Source: Paraburkholderia sp. PGU19
Lineage (GTDB): Bacteria > Pseudomonadota > Gammaproteobacteria > Burkholderiales > Burkholderiaceae
Length of the DNA: 64,000 nt
Reading direction: 5' to 3'
NCBI RefSeq assembly: GCF_013426915.1
Contig: NZ_AP023179.1
Location: 124,001-188,000 of the forward strand
Part shown: piece after piece, positions 45,248 to 54,635 of the stretch
Position numbering within the stretch: the stretch's first letter is position 1
Layout: every line of letters begins with the position of its first letter
Notes under the pieces: generated by a model
Seen by the model: only the letters and a program-made list of their open reading frames with translations
The model's database searches: none
Told to the model about the DNA's origin: nothing
Program-made: the position numbers and the translations under genes

Positions 45248-45785
45248 GGCTGAGGAAGACGTCGTCGCCGCGCGCCGCAAGGCCCGCGCGATCGCCGCGG
45301 GCTTCGGCTTCTCCACGCTCGACCAGACGCGCATCGCGAGCGCGGTCTCGGAGATCGCGCGCAATGCATTCGAATACGCGTTTGGCGGCGAGGTGACGTT
45401 CGCGTTCGACGGCGCGTCGAAGCCGCAAGCGCTGCTCATCGACGTGCGTGACCAGGGGCCCGGCATCCGCGACCTCGAATCGGTGCTCGACGGCACCTAC
45501 CGGTCATCGACGGGCATGGGCCGCGGCATTGCCGGCAGCCGCCGGCTGATGGACCGGTGCGACATCGAATCGTCGGCGGAGCGCGGCACGGCTGTGGCGA
45601 TGGCGCGCTTCCTGCCCCGGACCGCCCCGAAATGGCAGCGACGGGCATCGACGCGATCATGCGCAGCCTCGTCCAGCAAAACGCGCTGGGCAGACGCCCG
45701 GGCGGCGCGACGAGCGCCGAAGACGCGGCACGCCGCTCGTTCGACGAAGTGCTCGAACAGAACCGCGAACTCCTCTCCACGCTGA
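45216..45785 (+). CDS. RsbW-like GHKL ATPase, probably the N-terminal part of the following kinase
   Basis: From ATG 45216 the first ~138 residues form an anti-sigma/RsbW-type GHKL ATPase: SAVSEIARNAFEYAFGG (N-box), VRDQGPGIRD (G1), STGMGRGIAGSRRLMDRC (G2). After RGTAVAMARFLPRTAP (about nt 45630) this frame turns into Arg/Ser-rich nonsense up to 45785. The -1 frame at the same point opens the histidine kinase region. From memory, related Burkholderia proteins are single polypeptides with both parts, so one base is probably missing in the CCCC run near 45625-45628. If real, the tail of ~50 residues is an artefact of the shift. Confidence 0.7.
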   Translation: MTTPILRIRLEAEEDVVAARRKARAIAAGFGFSTLDQTRIASAVSEIARNAFEYAFGGEVTFAFDGASKPQALLIDVRDQGPGIRDLESVLDGTYRSSTGMGRGIAGSRRLMDRCDIESSAERGTAVAMARFLPRTAPKWQRRASTRSCAASSSKTRWADARAARRAPKTRHAARSTKCSNRTANSSPR

Positions 45786-46669
45786 CGGAACTGCGCGACC
45801 GTCAGGACGAGTTGACGCGCCTCACGCTGGAACTCGAAGCCACCAATCGCGGCGTGGTCGCGCTATACGCGGAGCTGGACGAACGCGCGGACGAACTGCG
45901 CCGCGCCGACACGATGAAGTCGCGCTTCCTCTCGAACATGAGCCACGAACTGCGTACGCCGCTCAGCTCGATCCGGGCGCTGTCGAATCTGCTGGTGAAC
46001 CGGCTCGACGGCGATCTTTCCGCCGAGCAGGAACGCCAGGTGCTACTTATCCGCAAATCGGCCGAGGATCTAACCGAAATCGTCAACGATCTGCTCGATC
46101 TCGCCAAGATCGAAGCGGGCCGTACCGAGGTGACGCCCGTGTGGTTCAAGGCCACCGAGCTCTTTGCTGCGTTGCGCCCGATGCTGACGCCGCTGCAGAC
46201 TGATCCGTCGGTGAAGCTGATCTTCGAGGACGCGTACGGTTTGCCACCCATCTTCACCGACGAAGCGAAGCTCACGCAGATACTGCGTAACTTTGTCTCC
46301 AACGCGCTCAAATTTACCGAGCGCGGGGAGATACGCGTTGGTGCGCGGCTGGAGCCGGATGGCGAGCACGTCACGTTTTTCGTGGCCGATACGGGAATTG
46401 GCATCGCCGAGGAGCACCAGCAAGTGATTTTTGAAGAGTTTGGCCAGGTGCAGAACCATCTGCAGCAGCGGGTCAAGGGAACAGGTCTCGGCTTGCCGTT
46501 GTGCCGCAAGCTCGCTGCGCTGCTCGGCGGCTATGCGGGCGTCGACAGCAAGCCGGGTGTCGGCTCGACCTTCTACGCGACGCTGCCGCTCACGATTGAA
46601 GCGGTAACCGGACCGGGCGCGGACGACGCAGCCGGCGGTCCGGCCATCGCGCACGGAGGCGCCTCATGA
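45632..46669 (+). CDS. Sensor histidine kinase, probably the C-terminal part of a frameshifted fusion
   Basis: 345 residues from ATG 45632. A coiled-coil linker (~35-100: LTELRDRQDELTRLTLELEA) leads to HisKA with phospho-His in SNMSHELRTPLSSI, then HATPase_c with N-box NFVSNALKF, G1 ADTGIGIAEEH and G2 KGTGLGLPLCRKL. No membrane segment, so it is cytoplasmic, fitting a stressosome-coupled sensor. Its TGA overlaps the next ATG (ATGA). It is likely one protein with the RsbW-like ATPase upstream; a domain of that kind could receive the stressosome signal. Confidence 0.85.
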   Translation: MAATGIDAIMRSLVQQNALGRRPGGATSAEDAARRSFDEVLEQNRELLSTLTELRDRQDELTRLTLELEATNRGVVALYAELDERADELRRADTMKSRFLSNMSHELRTPLSSIRALSNLLVNRLDGDLSAEQERQVLLIRKSAEDLTEIVNDLLDLAKIEAGRTEVTPVWFKATELFAALRPMLTPLQTDPSVKLIFEDAYGLPPIFTDEAKLTQILRNFVSNALKFTERGEIRVGARLEPDGEHVTFFVADTGIGIAEEHQQVIFEEFGQVQNHLQQRVKGTGLGLPLCRKLAALLGGYAGVDSKPGVGSTFYATLPLTIEAVTGPGADDAAGGPAIAHGGAS

Positions 46670-48303
46670 CGGTTGCCGCTCCGCTGATCCTCAACGTCGA
46701 CGACAACGACGGCGCGCGTTACGCGAAAACGCGCGTGCTCGTGCATGCCGGTTTCGAGGTGATCGAGGCGGCGACGGGCCAGGGCGCGCTCGATCAGGTG
46801 CGCGCGCACAGCCCGGCGCTCGTGCTGCTCGACGTGAAGCTGCCCGACATCAGCGGCATCGAGGTCTGCTCGATTCTCAAGCGCGATCCGCGCACGCGCT
46901 CGACGCTGATCCTGCAGACGTCGGCGGCCGCCGTGCAATCGTTCGACAAGGTCCGCGCGCTCGACGGCGGCGCGGACAGCTATCTGACCGAGCCGATCGA
47001 GCCGGCCGAACTCGCCGCCAACGTGCGCGCGCTATTGCGGCTGCATCGCGCGGAAGAGGCACTGCGCGACGCCGACCGCCGCAAGGACCAGTTCCTCGCG
47101 ACTCTCGCGCACGAACTGCGCAATCCGCTCGCGCCGATCCGCAATGCCGTCGAGCTGATGGACCCGCGCCATCACGCGAACGACGACACCGTGCGCGACG
47201 CGCGCATGATCGCGCGCCGTCAGGTCGAGCATCTGAGCAGGCTCGTCGACGATCTGCTCGACGTGTCGCGCATCACGCACGGCAAGATCGCGCTGCAGAT
47301 CGAATGCGTCGATATCGCCGCCGCTGTCGCGACGGCTGTCGAAGCGAACCAGCCGTCCATTCAGAAGAAGCAGCACACGTTGCACGTCAACGTGCCCGAC
47401 GAGTCGTGCATGATCTACGGCGACCCGATCCGCGTCGCGCAGGTGATCAGCAATCTTCTGTCGAATGCGGCGAAGTACACGCCGGAAGGCGGCGTGATCG
47501 AACTCCATGCCAGCGCGGCCGAAGACATCATGACGATCCGCGTGCGCGACAACGGCATCGGCATTCCGCCGAACGAACTGGCCGACGTGTTCAATCTTTT
47601 CATGCAATCGGAAGATTCGCTTGCACGCTCGGAGGGCGGACTGGGCATCGGGCTTTCGCTCGCGAAGACGCTCACCGAACTGCATGGCGGCACTATCGAG
47701 GCATTTTCTGCGGGGCTTGGAATGGGCTCGGAATTCGTCGTGACATTGCCGATAGCGGCGTCACAAAACGTAGCGTCACCGTGTCCGGTAGAGTCCGCGG
47801 CGGTGACGTCCGGCGGCGACGCCGCCGCGACTAACCCGGCACCCGTCGCCGCCAATCCCGTCGGCGACACCCAAAGCGCGCCCGACGCGAAGCGCCGCGT
47901 GATGGTGGTCGACGACAGCGTCGACGGCGCCGAATCGATGTCGATCCTGCTCGAAATGCTCGGCCACGATGTTCGTGTGATGTACGACGGCGCGGCGGCG
48001 ATCTCGACGGCAGGCGAATTCAAGCCGGAAGTGGTGCTGCTCGATATCGGCTTGCCGGGCATCGACGGCTATCAGGTCGCGCGCGCGTTGCGCGCCGAGC
48101 CGGCCACTGCGGGCGCATTGCTGATCGCGCTCACGGGCTATGGTCAGGACAGCGACCGGCAGCGCACGCGCGATGCGGGCTTCGATCATCACCTGGTGAA
48201 GCCCGCATCGCTCGACGACATCGAGCGCGTGATCGCGGCGGACGGCGCGAGCGGTATGCCGCGCAATCCGGGCACACCCGTGCAGTCGGACGCGACGGGG
48301 TGA
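46666..48303 (+). CDS. Hybrid regulator: REC-HisKA-HATPase-REC
   Basis: 545 residues. REC1 (~5-125): NVDDNDGARY, phospho-Asp in LLDVKLPDISG, Lys-equivalent region YLTEPIEPAE (the usual Lys is replaced by Glu-Pro context). HisKA: ATLAHELRNPLAPIRN; HATPase: SNLLSNAAKYTPEGG, RDNGIGIPPNEL, GGLGIGLSLAK. A Pro/Ala/Ser linker (~370-410) leads to REC2 (~412-530): VVDDSVDGAES, LLDIGLPGIDGYQ, LVKPASLDD. Coupled to the previous kinase by ATGA, it can receive and pass on phosphate in the stress relay. Cytoplasmic. It has no DNA-binding domain. Confidence 0.9.
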   Translation: MTVAAPLILNVDDNDGARYAKTRVLVHAGFEVIEAATGQGALDQVRAHSPALVLLDVKLPDISGIEVCSILKRDPRTRSTLILQTSAAAVQSFDKVRALDGGADSYLTEPIEPAELAANVRALLRLHRAEEALRDADRRKDQFLATLAHELRNPLAPIRNAVELMDPRHHANDDTVRDARMIARRQVEHLSRLVDDLLDVSRITHGKIALQIECVDIAAAVATAVEANQPSIQKKQHTLHVNVPDESCMIYGDPIRVAQVISNLLSNAAKYTPEGGVIELHASAAEDIMTIRVRDNGIGIPPNELADVFNLFMQSEDSLARSEGGLGIGLSLAKTLTELHGGTIEAFSAGLGMGSEFVVTLPIAASQNVASPCPVESAAVTSGGDAAATNPAPVAANPVGDTQSAPDAKRRVMVVDDSVDGAESMSILLEMLGHDVRVMYDGAAAISTAGEFKPEVVLLDIGLPGIDGYQVARALRAEPATAGALLIALTGYGQDSDRQRTRDAGFDHHLVKPASLDDIERVIAADGASGMPRNPGTPVQSDATG

Positions 48304-48434
48304 AGGCGAATCGAACGGAAGGTGATGAAGCAAGGTAGCACGCGAAAGCGGCGAACATAGCAGCGGCGCACCGTGCGTGACCGCAGAGGCGACACGCACA
48401 AGGGCGATACGGCGGGACATTCGAGGTTGCGTCG

Positions 48435-51400
48435 ATGAAACCGGACAACACGATGGCGGGCGCGTCCACTGAGGCGGACGCGGCGCTCGCAGGCAGCGCG
48501 TCTCCCAGCTTCCTCGCGGGCGGCGGCGAGATGGGCGGTCTGATACGCGCCTACGACTGGCGCGCGACGCCGCTCGGCGCGCCCGACGACTGGCCACAAA
48601 GCCTGAAGACGGCGATCCGCATCATGCTCACGTCGCGCCAGCCGATCTGGATCGGCTGGGGGCCGGACCTGATCTACTTCTACAACGATCCGTACAAGTC
48701 GATCATCGGCGGCAAGCATCCCATTGCGCTCGGACAGCCGACGTCGGTGGTGTGGCGCGAAATCTGGAGCGAGATCCAGCCGCTGCTGCAGACGGCGCTC
48801 ACGGGTATCGAAGGCACGTTCACGGAACAGAAGCTCCTGATCATGGAGCGCAACGGCTACCCGGAAGAGACGTACTACACGTTTTCCTATAGCCCGATTC
48901 CCGACGATCACGGCGGCACGGGCGGCATCATCTGCGCGAACAGCGACGACACCGTGCGCGTGCTCGGCGAACGCCAGTTACGCCTGTTGCGCGAAATCGG
49001 CGCGGCGACGCGCGACGCGCTGTCGTGGCGCGACGTCTGCGAGCGCAGCGTGCGCGCGCTCGAAAGCGATCCTTACGATGTCACCTTCGCGCTGTTCTAT
49101 CAGACCGAGCCGGGCGGCGCTTCGGCGTCGCTGGCGGGCGCATGCGGTATCGGCGCAGGACATCCCGCCGCGCCGCAATCTATCGATGCCGCGCCCAGCC
49201 CCTTGTGGCCGTTCGCAGAAGTGCTGCGCAGCCAGCGTCTCGCCATCGTGTCGGATCTCACGGAGCGGTTTGACGCGCCGTTGCCTTCGGGCGCATGGCA
49301 ACGGCCGAGCGCGCAGGCGGCCGTGTTGCCTGTACAGCCATCGGGCGAAGCGGGGCGCGGCGGCGTGCTGGTCGTCGGGCTGAATCCGTACCGGCTCGTC
49401 GACGACAACTACCGCTCGTTTCTCACGCTGGTCGCGCGGCAGATGGGCGCGGCGCTCGGCTACGCGGACGCCTACGAAGAGGAGCGGCGGCGCGCGGAAG
49501 CGCTCGCGGAAATCGATCGCGCGAAAACGATGTTCTTCTCGAACATCAGTCACGAGTTCCGCACGCCGCTCACGCTGATGCTGGGCCCGCTCGAAGAGCT
49601 GCTCGCGAAACCCGATGCGGTCAACACGGCTGACCGGCCGCTGCTCGAAGTCACGCATCGCAATGGCTTGCGGCTGCTTAAGCTCGTGAATGCGCTGCTC
49701 GACTTCTCGCGCATCGAGGCAGGGCGCATCGAAACTCATCCGCAGCCTACCGATCTCGCGATGTTCACCGCAGATCTCGCGTCGCTGTTCCGCTCGGCGG
49801 TCGAGTCGGCGGGCATGACGCTCGAAGTTGATTGCGAACCGTTGCCGCATCCCGTGTCGATTGATCGCGAGATGTGGGAAAAAGTCGTGCTGAACCTGTT
49901 GTCGAATGCGTTCAAGTTCACGCTCACGGGAAACATCGCTGTGAGTCTGAAAATGACGCAGGGCGGCAGCATCGAAATGAGCGTCGCCGATTCGGGCATC
50001 GGCATCCCCGCGCATGAGATTCCGCGCCTGTTTGAACGTTTCCATCGCGTCGAAGGCGCGGTGGGGCGGTCGGTCGAAGGCAGCGGTATCGGGCTTGCGC
50101 TCGTCAGCGAGTTGGTGCGACTGCATGACGGCGCGATTCATGTCGAGAGCGAGCTTGGCGTCGGCACCCGGTTTACGGTCGTGCTGCCGGCTACGGTATC
50201 GATGGACCCTGCGTCGAGCGACGGCGCGCGCGCAACAACGAGCGCAAACGCGCATAGCTACGCCGACGCTGCGCTGCGCTGGCTACCCGATGCGTACGCG
50301 GCCGCGAGTGCCGACGACCTGAGCATGCTGCGCGGCGCCGGCGATGAGCCATCCACCAAGATGAAGGGCGTAGCGACGGGCAAGCTGCTCGTCGTCGACG
50401 ACAACGCCGATCTGCGCGACTACATGCGGCGCATTCTGTCGGCGGCGGGACATGACGTGCATGTCGCCGGCGACGGTGAGGAAGCGCTCGCCACCGCGCG
50501 CAACCTGCAGCCCGATCTGATCGTGTCCGACGTGATGATGCCGAAGCTCGACGGCTTTGGCTTGTTGCACGCGTTACGCGACGACGCCGAGCTGCGCGAG
50601 ACGCCCGTGCTGCTGCTGTCGGCGCGCGCGGGCGAAGAGGCGAAAGTGGGCGGCCTCGAATCGGGCGCGGACGACTATCTGATCAAGCCGTTTGCAGCGC
50701 GCGAACTGCTTGCGCGCGTCGCAGGCAATCTGCAACTCGCGCGCTTGCGGCGAGAGACGGGCAACCGTCTACGCGAGGAATCGCGCACGCTCGAAATCCT
50801 CAACCGCGTCGGCACCGCAGTCGCGGCGGAACTCGACCTGAACCGCGCGGTGCAGGTCGTCGTCGATGCCGCGACGGAACTGACAGGCGCCGCATTCGGC
50901 TCGTTCTTCTACAACGTGCAGGACGACATGGGCGGCAGCTACATGCTGTACACGCTGTCGGGCGTACCGAAAGACACCTTCGCGAAGTTTCCGATGCCGC
51001 GCAACACACCCGTGTTCGCGCCGACATTCATGGGCCACGGCATCGTGCGCTCCGACGACATCACGAAAGACCCGCGCTACGGCCGCAACCCGCCGCATCG
51101 CGGCATGCCCGAAGGCCATCTGAAGGTGCGCAGCTATCTCGCCGCGCCCGTCGTGTCGCGTACAGGTGAAGTGCTCGGCGGACTCTTCTTTGGGCATCCG
51201 ACGCCGGGTGTGTTCACTGCCCGCGCGGAGCGCCTTGTCGAAGGCATCGCCGCGCAGGCCGCGACGGCCATCGACAACGCCCGGCTCTACCAGGCCGCGC
51301 AGCGTGAAATCGCCGAGCGAACCAAGGCCGAAGAAGCGCTGCGCGAGCTGAACGAAACGCTCGAAGCGCGCGTGATCGAAGCCGTTGCGGATCGCGACCG

Positions 51401-53372
51401 TCTATGGGACTTCAGTGAAGACCTGCTGGTGGTCGCGGGTTTCAATGGCGAGTTGCAGCGCATCAGTCCTTCGTGGACACGCTTGCTCGGTCACGACGCG
51501 CACTGGCTCGCGTTGCAGTCGTACTTCTCGTTGATTCATACCGACGACCATTCGATGGTCAAGGCGCATCTCGAAGAACTGCGCCGCGCAGGTGCGCCGA
51601 TGCGCTTCGAGAACCGGCTGAGGCATATCGACGGCAGTTGGCGCTGGATCGCGTGGACGCTTTCGCTCGATCCCGACACGAAGCGCATTCACGGCGTCGG
51701 CCGCGACGTGACGAGCGACCGCGAAACGCAGGAAGCGCTGCGCCACGCGGAAGAAGCGTTGCGCGTCGCGCAGAAGATGGAAGCCATCGGCAAGCTGACG
51801 GGCGGCGTCGCGCATGACTTCAACAATCTGCTGCAGGTGATCGGCGGCAATCTGCAACTGCTAGCCGACGACGTCGTTGGCCAGGACCGGCCCGCGCAGC
51901 GCGTACGCAATGCGCTCGGAGGCGTCGCGCGCGGCGCGAAGCTCGCATCGCAACTGCTCGCGTTTGGCCGCCGTCAGCCGCTCGCGCCGAAGGTGGTGAA
52001 CCTCGGGCGTTTCGTGCGCGGTCTCGACGACATGCTGCGTCGCGCGCTCGGCGACGGCATCGAGATCGAGACGATCGTGTCGGGCGGATTGTGGAATACG
52101 CTCGTCGATCCGTTCCAGGTGGAGAACGCGCTGCTCAATCTCGCGATCAACTCGCGCGATGCGATGGACGGCCATGGCAAGCTGACCATCGAAGCGGGCA
52201 ATGCATCGCTCGACGATGCGTACGCGAAGCGCCACGCCGACGTCACACCAGGCCAGTACGTGATGGTCGCCGTCACCGATACGGGCTCGGGCATGTCGGC
52301 CGATGTGCAGGAGCATGTGTTCGAGCCGTTCTTCACGACCAAGCCCGAAGGGCAGGGCACGGGCCTTGGCCTGAGCATGGTGTATGGCTTCGTCAAGCAG
52401 TCGGGCGGCCATGTGAAGATCTACAGCGAGATGGGGCACGGCACGACGATGCGCCTGTATCTGCCGCGCGTGCGCGAGGAAGAGGATCTTGAAACGGATG
52501 TCGATGCGGGGCCGGCCAAAGGCGGCGCGGAAACGATTCTCGTCGTCGAGGATGATGAAGACGTACGCACCACAGTCGTCGAGATGCTGGCGTCGCTCGG
52601 CTATCGCGTGCTGAAGGCGAAGGATGCGCAAAGCGCGCTGGCGATCGTCGAAAGCGGCGTGCCGATCCATCTGCTATTTACGGACGTCGTGATGCCAGGG
52701 CCGCTGCGCAGCACGGAACTGGCGCGCAAGGCACGCGAGCGGCAGCCGGGCATCGCGGTGCTGTTCACGTCGGGCTACACGGACAATGCAATCGTGCATG
52801 GGGGGCGGCTGGACGAGGGCGTCGAGCTATTGAGCAAGCCGTATTCGCAGGAAGCGCTCGCGCGCAAGATCCAGCATGCGCTGCGCGTGCAGTACGCGCG
52901 GCCGGAAGACGCCGTCACGCTGCAGGCGGAGGACTCGCAAACCGTCAGGTACGTCGATCGGCACAACAACGAGACCTTCGACGCGATCCGTGATCTGCGC
53001 ATTCTGTTCGTCGAAGATGACGAACTGGTTCGCGTCAGCACGGCGGAGTTGTTGCGCACCTTCGGGCTCGAGGTCGCCGAAGCGGAGAGCGCGACGCAAG
53101 CGTCGCAGATGCTGGGCGAGCGCGACTTCGACGTGCTGTTGACGGACATCGGACTGGCGGGTGCGTCGGGCGTCGATCTGGCAATCGGTGCCGCCGCGCG
53201 CCAGCCTGGTATGCGCGTGATTTTCGTGACGGGCTCGGACGCGGCGCTGTCGCCGCAGCAGCAGACGCAATTGCAGGGCGCCTCGCAATTGCGCAAGCCG
53301 TACGATCCGCTCGATCTCGTCAAGGCATTGCGCGCGTGCATCGAAGATGCTTCGCCGCGTCCGGCTCAGTAG
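48435..53372 (+). CDS. 1645-residue hybrid kinase with two kinase cores and three receiver domains
   Basis: Domains in order: PAS-like (~35-165, ending in [12 protein letters not shown]); GAF-like (~180-340); HisKA (H in [13 protein letters not shown], ~370) and HATPase (~470-590, [12 protein letters not shown]); REC1 (~649-765, [10 protein letters not shown]); GAF (~785-955); PAS (~985-1105, [19 protein letters not shown]); HisKA of the [16 protein letters not shown] type (~1120) and HATPase (~1185-1340, [14 protein letters not shown] region); REC2 (~1363-1480, [11 protein letters not shown]); REC3 (~1520-1640, [12 protein letters not shown]). No membrane segment. The two kinase cores are of different classes, suggesting fusion of two hybrid kinases. 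It follows the stressosome genes by 131 bp and is probably a high-level integrator. Confidence 0.9.
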   Translation: MKPDNTMAGASTEADAALAGSASPSFLAGGGEMGGLIRAYDWRATPLGAPDDWPQSLKTAIRIMLTSRQPIWIGWGPDLIYFYNDPYKSIIGGKHPIALGQPTSVVWREIWSEIQPLLQTALTGIEGTFTEQKLLIMERNGYPEETYYTFSYSPIPDDHGGTGGIICANSDDTVRVLGERQLRLLREIGAATRDALSWRDVCERSVRALESDPYDVTFALFYQTEPGGASASLAGACGIGAGHPAAPQSIDAAPSPLWPFAEVLRSQRLAIVSDLTERFDAPLPSGAWQRPSAQAAVLPVQPSGEAGRGGVLVVGLNPYRLVDDNYRSFLTLVARQMGAALGYADAYEEERRRAEALAEIDRAKTMFFSNISHEFRTPLTLMLGPLEELLAKPDAVNTADRPLLEVTHRNGLRLLKLVNALLDFSRIEAGRIETHPQPTDLAMFTADLASLFRSAVESAGMTLEVDCEPLPHPVSIDREMWEKVVLNLLSNAFKFTLTGNIAVSLKMTQGGSIEMSVADSGIGIPAHEIPRLFERFHRVEGAVGRSVEGSGIGLALVSELVRLHDGAIHVESELGVGTRFTVVLPATVSMDPASSDGARATTSANAHSYADAALRWLPDAYAAASADDLSMLRGAGDEPSTKMKGVATGKLLVVDDNADLRDYMRRILSAAGHDVHVAGDGEEALATARNLQPDLIVSDVMMPKLDGFGLLHALRDDAELRETPVLLLSARAGEEAKVGGLESGADDYLIKPFAARELLARVAGNLQLARLRRETGNRLREESRTLEILNRVGTAVAAELDLNRAVQVVVDAATELTGAAFGSFFYNVQDDMGGSYMLYTLSGVPKDTFAKFPMPRNTPVFAPTFMGHGIVRSDDITKDPRYGRNPPHRGMPEGHLKVRSYLAAPVVSRTGEVLGGLFFGHPTPGVFTARAERLVEGIAAQAATAIDNARLYQAAQREIAERTKAEEALRELNETLEARVIEAVADRDRLWDFSEDLLVVAGFNGELQRISPSWTRLLGHDAHWLALQSYFSLIHTDDHSMVKAHLEELRRAGAPMRFENRLRHIDGSWRWIAWTLSLDPDTKRIHGVGRDVTSDRETQEALRHAEEALRVAQKMEAIGKLTGGVAHDFNNLLQVIGGNLQLLADDVVGQDRPAQRVRNALGGVARGAKLASQLLAFGRRQPLAPKVVNLGRFVRGLDDMLRRALGDGIEIETIVSGGLWNTLVDPFQVENALLNLAINSRDAMDGHGKLTIEAGNASLDDAYAKRHADVTPGQYVMVAVTDTGSGMSADVQEHVFEPFFTTKPEGQGTGLGLSMVYGFVKQSGGHVKIYSEMGHGTTMRLYLPRVREEEDLETDVDAGPAKGGAETILVVEDDEDVRTTVVEMLASLGYRVLKAKDAQSALAIVESGVPIHLLFTDVVMPGPLRSTELARKARERQPGIAVLFTSGYTDNAIVHGGRLDEGVELLSKPYSQEALARKIQHALRVQYARPEDAVTLQAEDSQTVRYVDRHNNETFDAIRDLRILFVEDDELVRVSTAELLRTFGLEVAEAESATQASQMLGERDFDVLLTDIGLAGASGVDLAIGAAARQPGMRVIFVTGSDAALSPQQQTQLQGASQLRKPYDPLDLVKALRACIEDASPRPAQ

Positions 53373-53559
53373 GTGATCGTCGCGATCGGGCAGCGGTGGC
53401 AGCAGCTCCTCGCGAGAAGAACGAGCCATAGCGCGCGCTTCATGGTCAAGGCGTCTTGCAGGTGAACGGGCCGAGCGTCGGCATTCTTCGTTCTCGCGGC
53501 CTCAATTCAGCATAGCGGCAATGCGATGTAGACATGTCGGCTGGCAACGGGCGTTGTAT

Positions 53560-53604
53560 TTTTATCCGGATGATATTGCGTTTTATATTTATACCCGGAT
53601 AAAA
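53560..53604. promoter_or_regulatory. Inverted TTTTATCCGG sites upstream of the DUF2239 gene
   Basis: TTTTATCCGG (53560-53569) and CCGGATAAAA (53595-53604) are perfect inverted copies 25 nt apart; the first overlaps a full ATCCGGAT palindrome. They bracket an AT-rich -10-like region just before the gene, so they are likely operators. The rest of 53373-53639 holds no gene. Confidence 0.55.
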
Positions 53605-53639
53605 TGCGAGCATCGATTCCACACGATGCGAGGCTCGAC

Positions 53640-54266
53640 ATGACAACTCACGCAATAACCTGCACGGCCTTCGAAGGCGTTCGACGACTCGCGTCGGGCG
53701 CGTTGAAGGACGTTGCGCTGGCGGTCAAGGCTGCGACGGAGCGCGACGGCGGCGCTTCCGTGCTGATCTTCGACGACCAGACCAGCCGTCCCATCGAACT
53801 CGACCTGCGAGGTTCCGCAAGCGACGTGCTTGCAAGGCTCGCCGATCAGCAGCACGATGAAGCGCGCCAAACCGAACCGGCGAGCGACGAACCTGCGGCC
53901 TCGCGCGGTCGCGGCCGGCCGAAGCTCGGTGTCGTCGCGCGTGAGGTCACGCTGCTGCCGAGGCATTGGGAATGGCTGAACGGGCAGCCGGGCGGCGCAT
54001 CGGTTGCGCTGCGCAAGCTGGTCGACGCGGCGCGGAGCGCGAGCGAAGGCAAGGACCGCATGCGTCAGGCGCAGGAAGCGGCGTATCGGTTCATGACGGC
54101 GATGGCGGGCGATCTCGCCGGTTACGAAGAAGCGACGCGCGCGCTGTATGCGAACGACGCCGCCCGCTTCGATGCCATGACAGCCGCATGGCCCGTCGAC
54201 GTGCGCGATCACACGCGTGCGTTGGCGAAACGCGCGCTCGATGTTGATGTTTCGGGGAATCCTTGA
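53640..54266 (+). CDS. DUF2239 family protein
   Basis: 208 residues from ATG 53640 (ATG 53604, inside the operator, is rejected). The family pattern is visible: TAFEGVRRLASGALKDVALAVK at the start (cited in parts: FEGVRRLASG), VLIFDDQTSRPIELDLRG, then GRGRPKLGVVAREVTLLPRHWEWL and LRKLVDAARS. The RGRPKLGVVAREVTLLPRHW stretch recalls a ribbon-helix or AT-hook like DNA contact, but the function of DUF2239 is unknown. Single gene, probably regulated by the inverted ATCCGGAT-type sites. Confidence 0.8.
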   Translation: MTTHAITCTAFEGVRRLASGALKDVALAVKAATERDGGASVLIFDDQTSRPIELDLRGSASDVLARLADQQHDEARQTEPASDEPAASRGRGRPKLGVVAREVTLLPRHWEWLNGQPGGASVALRKLVDAARSASEGKDRMRQAQEAAYRFMTAMAGDLAGYEEATRALYANDAARFDAMTAAWPVDVRDHTRALAKRALDVDVSGNP

Positions 54267-54308
54267 AGCCTGAGCGCGAAAGGCCGAAAAGCAGCAGGCG
54301 AAAAAAAA

Positions 54309-54334
54309 CCGCTCATGCCGGGGAGCATGAGCGG
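54309..54334 (-). terminator. Orphan terminator facing the minus strand
   Basis: CCGCTCATGC and GCATGAGCGG pair perfectly around CGGGGA; eight T follow only on the minus strand. No minus-strand gene lies upstream of it (54335-54635), so it may end a small antisense or regulatory RNA, or act from the other strand without a T-tract. The 54335-54635 interval has no protein gene. Confidence 0.55.
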
Positions 54335-54635
54335 AAAGTCGGAGAGTTACAACATCGCTTGCGCTACTCAATCGGGGTCACGCAGCCTGTGCAGTGTAGG
54401 GAACGGGGCATGCGTTCCGATATCAGATAACTCCCAAAGCGTGGCTCAACAACTCGGCTCCGTCCGATAGCGCGCAAACCACTTCGCGCAAACCCTCATG
54501 CCGGCTTTCTTATGCCGTGCATCCGTTCATCAAGTCCGCATAACGGGCGCCGTAAAAGCATTGCAGCCCGCCGGCCCGCGTTGCCTGCGACTCAATCCGT
54601 CAAAGCACGGCTGATGAACTGTCGAGGATCTCACG

